Assembly (NCBI RefSeq): GCF_900129485.1
Contig: NZ_FQVW01000004.1
Coordinates: 30,652 to 94,651, forward strand
Origin: Ornithinibacillus halophilus
GTDB lineage: Bacteria; Bacillota; Bacilli; Bacillales; Amphibacillaceae
Direction of reading: 5' to 3'
DNA: 64,000 bases
The position numbers and the translations under genes were made by a program. Position 1 is the first letter of the stretch, and the number at the start of each line of letters is the position of its first letter. The notes beneath the pieces are model-generated. The model had not been told where the DNA came from and ran no database searches. It saw only the letters and a list, made by a program, of their open reading frames with translations. Below are positions 39,071-50,300 of the stretch, piece after piece.

Positions 39071-39106
39071 AAATCCGAACTATCTATTACAAGATAGTTC
39101 GGATTT
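39071..39106 (-). terminator. Terminator of the 1689-residue protease gene
   Basis: A perfect 15-bp stem, AAATCCGAACTATCT with AGATAGTTCGGATTT, and a six-base loop; the minus strand continues with TT and GAATTT. It lies about 45 bases after the stop codon at 39151 and could also stop plus-strand transcripts from the acyltransferase gene. Confidence 0.85.
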
Positions 39107-39150
39107 CACTTTCTGAAAGACCATTTTTATCCAAAAGTCTTTTTTATTGT

Positions 39151-42100
39151 CTACTGTAGCAATTCAAATAATGAGTCAGCTATAGCATCACTAACTGCAT
39201 TTGCTCCACCAAAGATATACAATTTCTTGAATTCATGGTCAGAGATGTAGTTTGATACTACTTCTGGAAGGTCGCTACCTACCAATAGTACCCCACTATC
39301 GTTTTTAGCTGCCAAGACTGCGCCTGAAAGTGCATCAGCGTATTCTTTACCAGTAGCAATATACATATGCTTCTGATCTACACCGAATCCTTCAGCTACT
39401 GCAGTACTTGTAGCATAACGGTCTGGACCGCTTAGACGTTCTGCATTTGGTAAAGCATCCATCACATCATCAGATACTACTGCAGTACCACCAACTACGA
39501 CAGATTCCATCGCACCTAATTCACCGAAAGCAAATTGAGTTGCTTCTGGAATACTATCAGACTTCGTTAACAAGATTGGTAGACCTTGTTGTGCAGCATA
39601 TGATGCTACAGATAATGCATCTGGATAGTTTTGTCCATTTGCAACAACTACTTTGTCAACACCATCTGGTGCAATAGCCATTGCAATAGCAGCAGCCGTG
39701 TCATATCTAGTATCACCAGATAGACGGTCAACATTTAGATCTAGATCTTCTAAATGCTTAGAAACAGTTCTAGATACTGCTTGAGTTCCACCAAGAACAA
39801 TAACATTTGTTGCACCTAAACGCTCAATTTCTTCTATTGTACTATCTAATAACTCATTCGTTTTAGTCAATAGAATTGGAGCATTTAATTGATGTGCTAA
39901 AGGTACACCTGCTAGTGCATCAGCGAAATTATCACCACGAGCTAGGACTACTGTATCAGAAGAATCCCAACCTTCTTGGCTAATCTCTATTGCAGTTTCA
40001 TATCTTGTTTCACCTTTAATTCTTTCAACTCCAAGGTCATTAAAGAATAATTTACCTTCTGCATGTTGATAAACCTGATTACCAAATTCATCTGTCACAC
40101 TAACTCTTACATTAGCTTTAGCAGCAGATATATTATCTGTTACTGTATAGTAACCAACATAATGTCCGTCAGAAACTTCTTCCATTGGTAATTCAATGGC
40201 ATTTTCATCAAGACCAAGTTCACCTTGGGCCATTAGAACGGAGAATGATGCATCTAATCCTGGTTCACTATCGAATTCAATCTTCAATGTTTCACCAGGG
40301 TATAAACGCTGATCCTCACTTGGCTCCAAGTTTTCAATGACTGGAGCACTAAAGTCAACATTTACAGTTGCTGATTGCTGTGACATGTTACCAGCTAAAT
40401 CATAAGCTACAACATCAATAACGTTTTCACCTTCATCAAGCATTATTCGTTTAGAAAACATGCCATCAGAAACTGGTGCTTGTTCACCATTAACTTCTAC
40501 ATAATCTAGATGTGCATCAGAAACGGTACCTTCAACCGTAACGGTTTCGTTATTAAGTAGTTCACCATCTATTGGATTGGTGATAGTTAGATCCGGTGAT
40601 TCTGAATCTAAAGTAACCGTAACTGTTTCTGATTCTGTCGCCATTTCACCATCTACATATGACTCTGCTTTTAGAACGTTCTCACCTTCTGAAAGCTCAA
40701 CATCGATTGCAAAGTTACCACTTTCATCGATATCAACTGAATCAACAACTTCACCATTGTTTAATAGATTAAGTGTTGTTGTAGGTGATGCAGAACCTTC
40801 AACGGTAACATTTGCTTCATTTGTAATTGTTCCATCTACTGGAGAAGTAATAGCTGGTTCTCCCACAGCATAATCCACACGAGCACGGATCATATAGTTT
40901 CCTTCTTCAGCTGGAGATGGTGACCAAGCTCCTCCGACAACTTGGTAACTTCGACCAGCATTTTCCCCATTTTCATCTGTTGCTAAACCAGGTGCTGCTG
41001 TGTTTACCTCAGTTTGAACATAAACCATAAAGAAGTCACCATTTACTTGGATATTATGTTCACGTAAATCAACAACTGTCCATTCATCTAAGCTACGAAC
41101 AGCTTCTGCATCAACTGGACCTGCTAATTTTTCACCAGGCATTCCATCTTCACCTGCACTCCAAACTTCAACCGCAAATGAAGTACCACCAGGTGTTGGC
41201 CAATCTGTTCCATGGAACTGGAAGACACCATCTGTTACAACTGCTTGTTCTTGACCTTCTGGTAGTGACATTTTAACTGCCCAACCATTACCTGGATCAT
41301 AGAACGCACGAGCGTTTTCCGGTGTTCCATCGTCATAACCAATTTCTCCACCAGGTACAGTGTAGAAAGGCTCTAATTCAATATCAACAGTCTTGTCTCC
41401 GTCTAATTCAACTTCAACCTCTGTTGGGTGATAATCTTGTGCAACAACTTTTAGCGTGTATGTTCCTTCGTATGCAGTCAGGTCATAATTACCTTCAGCA
41501 TCTGTTGCAACAGGTTCAACATTTGCATCTTCAACAAGAAGAAGTGTTGCACCTTCAACTGGGTCTCCAGTTCTTTCATTTGTAACTGTTCCACTAACTG
41601 TTGCTTGTGGAAGTTCTTCTAACACAAAGTCTGCTTGTGCTGTACCGTCTTCTCCTAATTCAACCGTTTGTTCTTGTGAAGCAAAACCATAAGATTCAGC
41701 TACCACTGTAAATGTACCTGCTTCGTGTAGCATTGAATAGCTACCATCTGCTGGATTAGTATTAATTGAACGCCCTGTTTCTAGCACGCTTACAGTTGCA
41801 TCTAATGGTACATCCATTGGTGTAATAGCTTGAGTCATAGCCCCATTTGAAGTTGCAACTGCTGGCTGTTGACTAACGATGACATTATCAATGTACATTC
41901 CAGGATTTACGACGCTAACGTCAGATTCCATAATAAATGCCACATATACTTCTTGACCACTAAATTCTGATAAGTCATAAGATAATGTTTCCCAGCCATT
42001 TGAACTTCCGGTAAAGTTATCTAATACTGTATACTCACCCAACGGGTCAGTAGTCACACCTATATAGGCATTATCATAAATATTTTCGATATCATACCAA

Positions 42101-44220
42101 GCATCAAACGTAATATACGATTCACCACCTGGTAATTGGACAGCTGGCATATCAAGCCACGAGAATTCATTTGTATTATAATCACCAGCTAAATTAGTCG
42201 CATATACATTATCTCCAGAAACAGCACCCTCAGGACCTGAAGTAGGTTCTCCCCACTCCCAGCTAACAGCTCCAGTGTTTCCTTGGAATGTTGACCAATC
42301 TGTTGGTTCTGTTTCAAAGTCATGATAATAAATATAATCGGAAGCTTCAACAGTAAATTCTTCTGTTACAACTTCATTCCCACCAAAGTCATTAATAATA
42401 AATTGATAAGAGATGGAATCTTTGTCAGCAGTGTCCTCACCAGGAATCACTACAGCATATTCACCTGAACGATGATTTCCAGATACTTGATCAGCTTCAA
42501 GTGTTTTTCCATCATAGCTCACTTCTACAGAAGTAATACTTACGTCATCATTTGCTAAGATAGATAAAGATAACGCACCACCAGGGAAAAATCCACTTGG
42601 GGGTTCATGGGAATATTCTGGTGCTTCAGTATCTTCTCCGTCCATCGTTACAACACCTTCAATGGTACCAAGACCATCAGCAACTTGTGTTACAGCTGCA
42701 AAAGCATCAACGATACCATGACCGTAAGCATTATTTGGAGACTCTGGATGTTGTGCATCAGTTGTTCCTTCTGCAGTATCCATGATAATTTGTTCAATTT
42801 CATCAACACCTAGGCCTGCATTCGCACCTTTTAATAGAGCAACAAGACCTGCTACAGCAGGAGCTGCCATTGAAGTCCCACTAGCACCACCATAACTACT
42901 TCCAGGTACTGAAGAACGAATTCCTGTACCAGGTGCAGCAACATCTGGTTTAATCTCCCCATATGGTGATGGGCCACGTAATGAAGAGCTAGAAATTAAA
43001 TCGGTATTCATGGTATTCCCTACAGCAAATGATTCTGGATAGTTAGCTGGAACCGCTACAGAACCCGGTCCACCTGGGTTTGTTAAGGTAACATTACCTG
43101 CAGCGAAGACAGGTACAATACCAGCTTCTCTCCATGCAATTACTGCTTCACGGAACCAATCATTTTGACCAGGTCCTCCACCCCATGAGTTATTAACTAC
43201 ATCTGGGCCTTGCTCTAAAATCCACTGAGCCCCAGCCAATAAGTCATCTTGATATGCACCATCTGGTGTAAATGCCTGTACAGCAATCCATTTCGCTCCA
43301 GGAGCTACACCAACTTGGTTCGAGTCGTCTGGTTCACTACCAACCATAGTACCCATTGTATGGGTTCCATGCCCGTCAGTATCATAAGGTACAGTTTGAC
43401 CATTTACTGGATCAAAAAAGCTGTTTGAGTGATCAACTTCACCAGTTGCAGGGTCATAACCAGCATATTTTTCCATTAATGCAGGATGATCCCACTGTAC
43501 ACCTGTATCAATGTTTGCAACAACTGTTCCTTCACCAGTTATTCCCATACTCCATGCATCTGGAGCATTAACACGTTCCACATTCCACTCAGTGTTTTGT
43601 AGATTGTTTTGCTTATTAATTTCTTCTTTTTCTTCTAAGGTTACATTATTGTTGTCTGAGGTTGCACGGTTTAAGGTTTCACGGTCTATGTCTCTTTGAA
43701 GTTGGTATAAGTGATTTTCAAGCACCTCTTCAACCTCGGAGAATGTAGCCAATTTTTTAGCTACCTCTTTTGTTGCTGTTACTGCAATACCATTAACAAT
43801 GTAGTAAGGATTTACATCTTCTGCATTACCCTTTGCTACTTCTGATTCAAGATACTCAACAACATTTCCTTGTGATTGTAATGCAGTTGCTTTCAATTCA
43901 GAAATAACTGCAGAACGTTGAGCATGTTCCTGTTTATATGCTGACAAGCTTGCAGCATTTTCTCTTGCCTTTTGTGCCGCAGCTTTAACGTCTGCTTTAT
44001 CTTTAAATTTAATTAAGAATGTTACTTTGTCTTCTGATTTAAATTGATCTAGTAAATTATCAGCTACTTTTGCTTGAACAGAAGACTTCGAATCATTCAT
44101 TGAAATATGCGCTTTACCAGTGCCTTGTGCACCGACAAACCCTGGCGTAACTAGTGAGAAGACCATTAGTATAGTCATTAAAAAACTAAACGCCCGAACT
44201 TGTTGTTTTTTCTTCCTCAT
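39151..44220 (-). CDS. Secreted bacillopeptidase F-like S8 protease with MAM-like, Bpr-type and CWB2 domains
   Basis: 1689 residues, ATG start behind GAGGAGGAAACAA. The signal peptide ends near GFVGAQG (residues ~30-33). Propeptide ~60-175. S8 catalytic residues: Asp238 (ANIDTGVQWDHPA), His284 (DGHGTHTMGT), Ser450 (SGTSMAAPAVAG). Then an Ig-like domain (~525-620), one MAM-like domain (~627-780, YYHDFETEPTDW to MYIDNVIV), regulatory-like beta domains (~800-955), the Bpr-type beta domain (~957-1115, EIGYDDGTPENARAFYDPGN), three Ig-like domains (~1120-1390) and three CWB2 repeats from ~1396 (ERIKGETRYETAIEIS). It is the closest relative of the 1990-residue protease upstream: N terminus, Bpr-type domain, Ig region and CWB2 block are strongly alike, and the two leaders share motifs. 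Confidence 0.93.
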   Translation of the reverse strand: MRKKKQQVRAFSFLMTILMVFSLVTPGFVGAQGTGKAHISMNDSKSSVQAKVADNLLDQFKSEDKVTFLIKFKDKADVKAAAQKARENAASLSAYKQEHAQRSAVISELKATALQSQGNVVEYLESEVAKGNAEDVNPYYIVNGIAVTATKEVAKKLATFSEVEEVLENHLYQLQRDIDRETLNRATSDNNNVTLEEKEEINKQNNLQNTEWNVERVNAPDAWSMGITGEGTVVANIDTGVQWDHPALMEKYAGYDPATGEVDHSNSFFDPVNGQTVPYDTDGHGTHTMGTMVGSEPDDSNQVGVAPGAKWIAVQAFTPDGAYQDDLLAGAQWILEQGPDVVNNSWGGGPGQNDWFREAVIAWREAGIVPVFAAGNVTLTNPGGPGSVAVPANYPESFAVGNTMNTDLISSSSLRGPSPYGEIKPDVAAPGTGIRSSVPGSSYGGASGTSMAAPAVAGLVALLKGANAGLGVDEIEQIIMDTAEGTTDAQHPESPNNAYGHGIVDAFAAVTQVADGLGTIEGVVTMDGEDTEAPEYSHEPPSGFFPGGALSLSILANDDVSITSVEVSYDGKTLEADQVSGNHRSGEYAVVIPGEDTADKDSISYQFIINDFGGNEVVTEEFTVEASDYIYYHDFETEPTDWSTFQGNTGAVSWEWGEPTSGPEGAVSGDNVYATNLAGDYNTNEFSWLDMPAVQLPGGESYITFDAWYDIENIYDNAYIGVTTDPLGEYTVLDNFTGSSNGWETLSYDLSEFSGQEVYVAFIMESDVSVVNPGMYIDNVIVSQQPAVATSNGAMTQAITPMDVPLDATVSVLETGRSINTNPADGSYSMLHEAGTFTVVAESYGFASQEQTVELGEDGTAQADFVLEELPQATVSGTVTNERTGDPVEGATLLLVEDANVEPVATDAEGNYDLTAYEGTYTLKVVAQDYHPTEVEVELDGDKTVDIELEPFYTVPGGEIGYDDGTPENARAFYDPGNGWAVKMSLPEGQEQAVVTDGVFQFHGTDWPTPGGTSFAVEVWSAGEDGMPGEKLAGPVDAEAVRSLDEWTVVDLREHNIQVNGDFFMVYVQTEVNTAAPGLATDENGENAGRSYQVVGGAWSPSPAEEGNYMIRARVDYAVGEPAITSPVDGTITNEANVTVEGSASPTTTLNLLNNGEVVDSVDIDESGNFAIDVELSEGENVLKAESYVDGEMATESETVTVTLDSESPDLTITNPIDGELLNNETVTVEGTVSDAHLDYVEVNGEQAPVSDGMFSKRIMLDEGENVIDVVAYDLAGNMSQQSATVNVDFSAPVIENLEPSEDQRLYPGETLKIEFDSEPGLDASFSVLMAQGELGLDENAIELPMEEVSDGHYVGYYTVTDNISAAKANVRVSVTDEFGNQVYQHAEGKLFFNDLGVERIKGETRYETAIEISQEGWDSSDTVVLARGDNFADALAGVPLAHQLNAPILLTKTNELLDSTIEEIERLGATNVIVLGGTQAVSRTVSKHLEDLDLNVDRLSGDTRYDTAAAIAMAIAPDGVDKVVVANGQNYPDALSVASYAAQQGLPILLTKSDSIPEATQFAFGELGAMESVVVGGTAVVSDDVMDALPNAERLSGPDRYATSTAVAEGFGVDQKHMYIATGKEYADALSGAVLAAKNDSGVLLVGSDLPEVVSNYISDHEFKKLYIFGGANAVSDAIADSLFELLQ

Positions 44221-44294
44221 TTGTTTCCTCCTCTGATTCTAAAAATATTATTGGAAGATCTGCCTTGAATGCCTCCAAGACTCACACCTACACA

Positions 44295-44341
44295 CTCACC
44301 CCCTTAAAGACTTTAAGGGTCTAGGGTGTTTTATCATGATG
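44295..44341 (-). promoter_or_regulatory. Leader block shared with the 1990-residue protease gene
   Basis: On the minus strand, in order: CATCATGA (44334-44341), CCTAGAC (44319-44325) and TTAAGGGGGTGAG (44295-44307), the last ending 75 bases before the ATG. The same three words in the same order precede the gene starting at 50370. The last word resembles a ribosome site but no ORF follows it. CCCTTAAAG and CTTTAAGGG inside the block can also pair. Confidence 0.4.
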
Positions 44342-44346
44342 TTGGG

Positions 44347-44380
44347 AAGAATTCGCCTCCTTAGTAGGAAGCGAATTCTT
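44347..44380. terminator. Hairpin downstream of the 1990-residue protease gene
   Basis: AAGAATTCGCCTCC and GGAAGCGAATTCTT form a 14-bp stem with one mismatch or wobble, 18 bases after the stop codon at 44398. The T-rich tail lies on the plus-strand side, so as a minus-strand terminator it is atypical; it may act as a 3' stabilising hairpin. Confidence 0.5.
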
Positions 44381-44397
44381 ATTATTTTTCTATCAAA

Positions 44398-47300
44398 CTA
44401 TTGCATTAACTCTAGTAAGTTATTTGCAATGTTCTCATCTATCGCTACAGTTCCACCAAAGATTGTTAGTTTTACTAACTGTTGTTCAACAACATAGTTA
44501 GAAACTATCCCTGGTACTTCATTACTAACTAATAACAATCCACTATCATTTTTAGCAGCTAGTACTGCGCCTGTAAGTGCATCGGCGTAATTTTTACCTG
44601 TTGCAACATACATGTGCTTATTATTAACTGCAAATTCTTCTGCAACTGCAATATTAGTAGCATAACGATCTGCACCACTTAAGCGTTCTGCATTAGGCAA
44701 TGCTTTCATCACATTATTAGATACAACTTGAGTTCCACCGACAACGATGGTATCCGTTATACCTAGTTCTGCAATTGCAGCTTTTGTACCAGATGGAAGA
44801 TTTTCAGCACGTGTTAGCAAGATTGGCATTCCTTCGCTAGCAGCATAGGAAGCAACGGATAATGCATCTGGGAAATCTAAGCCATTTACTACAACAGCTT
44901 GTCCAGTACCTTCTGGAGCAATTACATTGGCAATTGCAGCAGATGTCTCATATCTTGTTTCACCCGACAGACGATTCACATCAAGGTTTGCGTCTGCTAG
45001 TGTTGCTTCAACAGTTTCAGAGACTGCGTTTGTACCACCCAAGATGATTACTTCTGTAGCACCTAAGCGCTCAATCTCAGCCATCGTGCTATCTAGTAAT
45101 TCATTAGAACGTGTTAATAGAATTGGTGCGTCTAATTGGGCAGCTAAAGGCACACCACTTAGAGCATCTGCATATTCATCACCACGAGCCAGAATTACTT
45201 TATCAGCAGAATCCCATCCAGTTTGACTAATCTCGATTGAAGTGTTATAACGTGTTTCTCCATTGACACGTTCAACTTCAGGGTCTAAGAATAGTTTACC
45301 TTCTGCTCTTTCGTAACTTTCATTACCATGCGCATCACTTACTTTAACTTCTACTACAGCACCTTCTGCAGCAGCTACATTAGTTACCGTATAGTGACCG
45401 ACATAATGGCCTTCAGAAACTTCTTCCATTGCAAATTCATTTGCATTTGCTAAACCAGTATTTGTTAGTGGCATTAGAACAGAGAATGAAGCTTCTAGTC
45501 CTGGCTCACTATCAAATTCAACTGTTACTGTTTCACCATAGCCTACGTGTATGTCTTCAGATGGTGAAAGATTTTCAATAACCGGTGAATTAAAGTCAGC
45601 TGTTACTGTAATTACTTCAGTTGAGACGTTACCTGCTAAGTCATATGCTGAAACTTCAATGATATTTTCACCTTCATCAAGCATGACTCGTTCAGAGAAA
45701 TTACCATCTTCAACAGCAACTTGTTTTCCATTGACTTCTACGCTAGCAAAATGCTCATCTGCTGCTGTTCCTTCAACATATACCGTTCCACGGTTAAACT
45801 TATCTCCTTCTAGAGGATTAGTAACCGTTAATTCTGGTAATGCTGTATCAAGGGTTACTGTAACAGGATCACCGATTTTAGCTAGCTCACCATCGACGTA
45901 TGTTTTTGTTACCAAAGAGTTTTCCCCTTCGGAAAGGTCAACGTCTGCTGCAAAGCTACCACTATCATCAATTTCAACAGTTCCCGCTAATACATCATTA
46001 TTGTATAGTTCAACTGTTGTAGTTGGTGTAGCAGTTCCTTCAACAGTAATCGTTGTTTCATTTGTAATTGATCCGTCAATTGGTGATGTGATCTCAGAGT
46101 TCTCAACACCATAAGCAACATTAGCACGGATCATATAGTTACCTTCTTCAGCAGGTGATGCAGACCAAGCTCCACCAACCAATTGGTAACTTCTTCCCGC
46201 ATTTTCGCCATTTTCATCTGTTGCTAATCCTGGTGCTTGAGTGTTAACTTGAGTTTGAACATAAACCATATAGAAGTCTCCATCTACTTTGATGCTATGT
46301 TCACGTAGATCAACAACTGTCCATTGTTCTAAATCGCGGATTGCTTCTGCATCTACCGGACCTGCTAATTTTTCGTCTGGCATACCATCGGCACCAGCAG
46401 ACCAAACTTCAACAGCAAATTCAGTACCACCAGGAGAAGGCCAATCTGTTCCATGGAATTGGAAGACACCATCTGTTACAATTGCTTGGTCCTTTCCTTC
46501 TGGTAGAGACATTTTCACTGCCCAACCATTACCTGGATCATAGAATGCACGAGCATTTTCCGCTGTTCCATCATCATAGCCAATTTCATTCTCACCAACG
46601 GCAAAGAATGGATCTAGCTCAACATCCAGAGTCATATCACCATCTAAAGTGATAGAAACCTCTTTTGATTCATAATCACTAGCAACTACTTTAACTGTGT
46701 AGTCACCTTCGTAAGCAGTTAGGTCAAAGTTACCTTCTGCATCCGTACTAACAGGTTCAATATTTGCATCTTCTACAAGTAGAAGGGTTGCATTTTCAAT
46801 AGCTTCACCTGATAGTGAATTAGTAACTGTTCCACTTACTGTTGCTTTAGGAAGTTCCTCTAAAACTAGGTTTACTTCAGCAACACCATCTTCTTCCAAT
46901 GTCACTTCCTCTTCAGTGGAATGATATCCATAAGATTCAGCGACTACTGTAAACGTTCCTGCTTCGTGTAATAACGAGAAGGTTCCGTCTCTAGGATCAG
47001 TACTTGTTGAACGTCCTGACTCTAGTACACTTACTTGTGCAGCAAGTGGTACATTTGTTGGACGGTACTCCGCATTTAATCCATTAACATCTTCTTCTGC
47101 TGTAACAACTTTCGCAGCAGGTTCGGTTTTCTCATCACCTCTAGGCCCTGTTTCTATTGCATTTCGCATTTCTTCTTTATCCATATTAGTTGGTTCACCT
47201 TGTGGCGTATCTGTTAACTCCACATCATCAATGTACCAACCAAGTCTATTTACAATCCCATCAGAGTAAGCATAAAATGCGATAGAAACTTGCTGACCCG

Positions 47301-50300
47301 CATATTCAGACAGATCAACTGTTGCGGTTTCCCAAGATTCAGCTTCCCCTTGGAACTGTTGAAGAACTTCCCATTCAACCATGTCTGTTGAAACAACAAC
47401 TTGTCCATAATCCCAAGCTGTTCCAGAGGAAGACTCTTCAAAATTATGCCAGCTTTGGAATTCTAAATACGATTCCCCTTCTGGTAGTAATACCGATGGC
47501 ATAATCAAATACTCTCTCATGCTAGATGGATAATCACCACCTAAATTGGTTGCGAATACATTCTCACCAGAGACTGCTTCATTTGGACCAGAAGTAGGTT
47601 CACCAAGAACCCATACATCGTCTTCTAGGTCTCCAGTTACAGTCCAACCTAATGCACCATCTTCAAAGTCTTCACTATATCCAACAGTAATTGGCTGGTT
47701 TAATTGAACATCATATTCAGAAGACTCCGTTTCATTCCCGTTATAGTCACGAACAACCCACTTATACGTGAATGTTTCTCCGGTGACTTCTTCACCAGGA
47801 ACGATAACTGAGAAAATGCCTTGTGCATCATTATTTTCTACTTCTTCTGCTTCAATTTGTTGCCAATCATCATTTCCATCAAGATAGTGAAGTGTCGCAC
47901 CGCCAACTAGCAAGTTATCAAACACTTCCACACTTAAACTTAATGCCTGTCCAGCATACGATTCTGTTGGAGCTTCGTGTTCGAATGTAGGTGGTACATC
48001 ATCACTGTCATAAATAGAATCCGTTGTTAATGCAACATCATCTATATACCACCCAGGTCTAGTTACACTACCATCAGAAGATGTGTAATAACCGATGTAC
48101 ACTCGTTCTCCCAGGTAATCGCTTAAATCAACCTCTATTGTATTCCATGCTTCTTTTTCCTGTTCGAATGGTCTTAGTACTGTCCACTCTTCTAAGTCAG
48201 TAGAAATGACTAATTGTCCATAATCCCAAACTCTACCAGTCGTAGAAGAATATTCAAAGTGGTGCCAACTCTTAAATTGTAAGTATGCATCTCCTGATTC
48301 AGGCATATCAATCGGAGGCATAACAAGTGTTGCATCCATACTAGAGTTATAGTCACCATTTAGTCCTGTAGCATAAACATTCTCACCAGAGACTGCTTCA
48401 CCAGGTCCTGAGGTAGGTGCACCCCATTCCCACGCACTATTTTCACCAATTGAATACCAACCAACTGGATCATTCTCTTCAAAATCTTCGAAATAACCAG
48501 TAGAGATACCTGACTTAACTTCTACTGAATACTCATCACTTACTACTTCATTGCCACCAAAATCGTTAATTACCCATGTATAGTTGAAGGTACCAACTTC
48601 TAAATCGTCACCTGGCACAGTAACTGCAAATTCACCTGACTTATAGTTACCAGATGTTTGATTTGCTTCAATTACTGTATCACCATAATGTAATTCAACC
48701 GAAGTGATACTTACATCATCACTAACAGAAACATTTAGGTCTAAATCAAGACCAGAATATGTCTCACTTGGCGCTGTATGTTCATACGTAGGCGCAACCG
48801 TATCTTCTCCATCTCTAGTTACTGTACCCTCGATTGTACCTAATCCGGATGCGATAGATGATACCGCGGCAAACGCGTCAACAATACCATATCCATATCC
48901 ATTATTAGGTGAATCTGGGAAAGTACTATCTGTACCAGCCTCAGCATCAGCTGTTTCCATCAAAATTTGCTCAATTTGATCAACTGTCAAGCCTTGATTG
49001 GCCTGACGAAGCAACGCAACAACAGCAGATACAGCAGGCGCTGCCATGGAAGTACCATTCATACCTTGATATCCTCCACCAGGTGCTGCAGAACGAACTC
49101 CTGAACCTGGAGCTGAAATATCTGGTTTAATTTCATCATATGGCGATGGTCCTTGTAATGAATAGTCCGCTAATGCATTAGTGTTTGTAGTAGCACCAAC
49201 AGCAAATGATTGCGGATAGTTACTTGGTGCAGCAACTGAACCAGGTCCACCTGGATTAAACAAGTCTGTATTTCCTGCAGAGAATACAGGAACAATTTCA
49301 GAAGCTCTCCATGCATCAACAGCATCCATATACCATTCATCAATTCCAGGTCCGCCACCCCAAGAATTATTTACAACATCAGGAGCCATGTCAGGGTCTC
49401 CTCCTGGAGCAAGCATCCATTCAGCCGCATCTAAAAGGATTTGGTCTGAAGTACCACCAGCTGAATCAAACACTTTAGCAGCAATCCACTTAGCACCAGG
49501 AGCTACTCCAACCTGGTTTGATCCATCTTCTTCACTACCAACCATCGTTCCCATTGTATGTGAACCGTGGCCATGACCATCTGTAGGATAACTATCTCCT
49601 TCACTTGGGTCAAACCATGAATAAGTATGGTCAAATTCACCAGTTGCTTCATCGTATCCACGATACTTCCTTTCAAGTGCAGGGTGATACAAGTCAACCC
49701 CACTATCAAGGTTAGCAACAACTGTTCCTGCACCATCAAAGCCCATTGACCATGCATCTGGTGCATTTACAGTGTCAACATTCCATTCAATATTATTAAT
49801 ACTGTTCTCGGCAGGTTCTACACCTGTTTCTACAGTAGAAATTAAACGGCGCTCTTCATTTGGAAGAATCTTTTCTACTTCTGCAAATGTAGCGATCTTT
49901 TCAGCAATTTCTTTTGTAGCTGTTACTGCCATCCCGTTAACAATATAGTAGGAATGAATATTTTCGACATTCCCTTTATCAGCCTCTGCTTCTAAAAAGT
50001 CCTTTACATTCGCTTGGGACTCTAGTGCAGTAGCCTTTAGTTCTGAGATAACACTAGAACGTTGCGCTAGCTCTTGGCGATATGCAGAAAGGTTTGCTTT
50101 TTGGGCTTTTGACCTTGCTTCCTTAGCAACCTTCATTACATCGGCCTTTTCCTTAAATTTAACTAAGAATGTAACTTGATCTTCATCTTCAAATTCAGTA
50201 AGTAAGCGATCAGTTAACTTACTCTGAATAGAAGCATTCGAGTCATTCAAGGATTGACTAACCTTATTGATGCCTTGAGCACCAACAAACCCTGGAGTAA

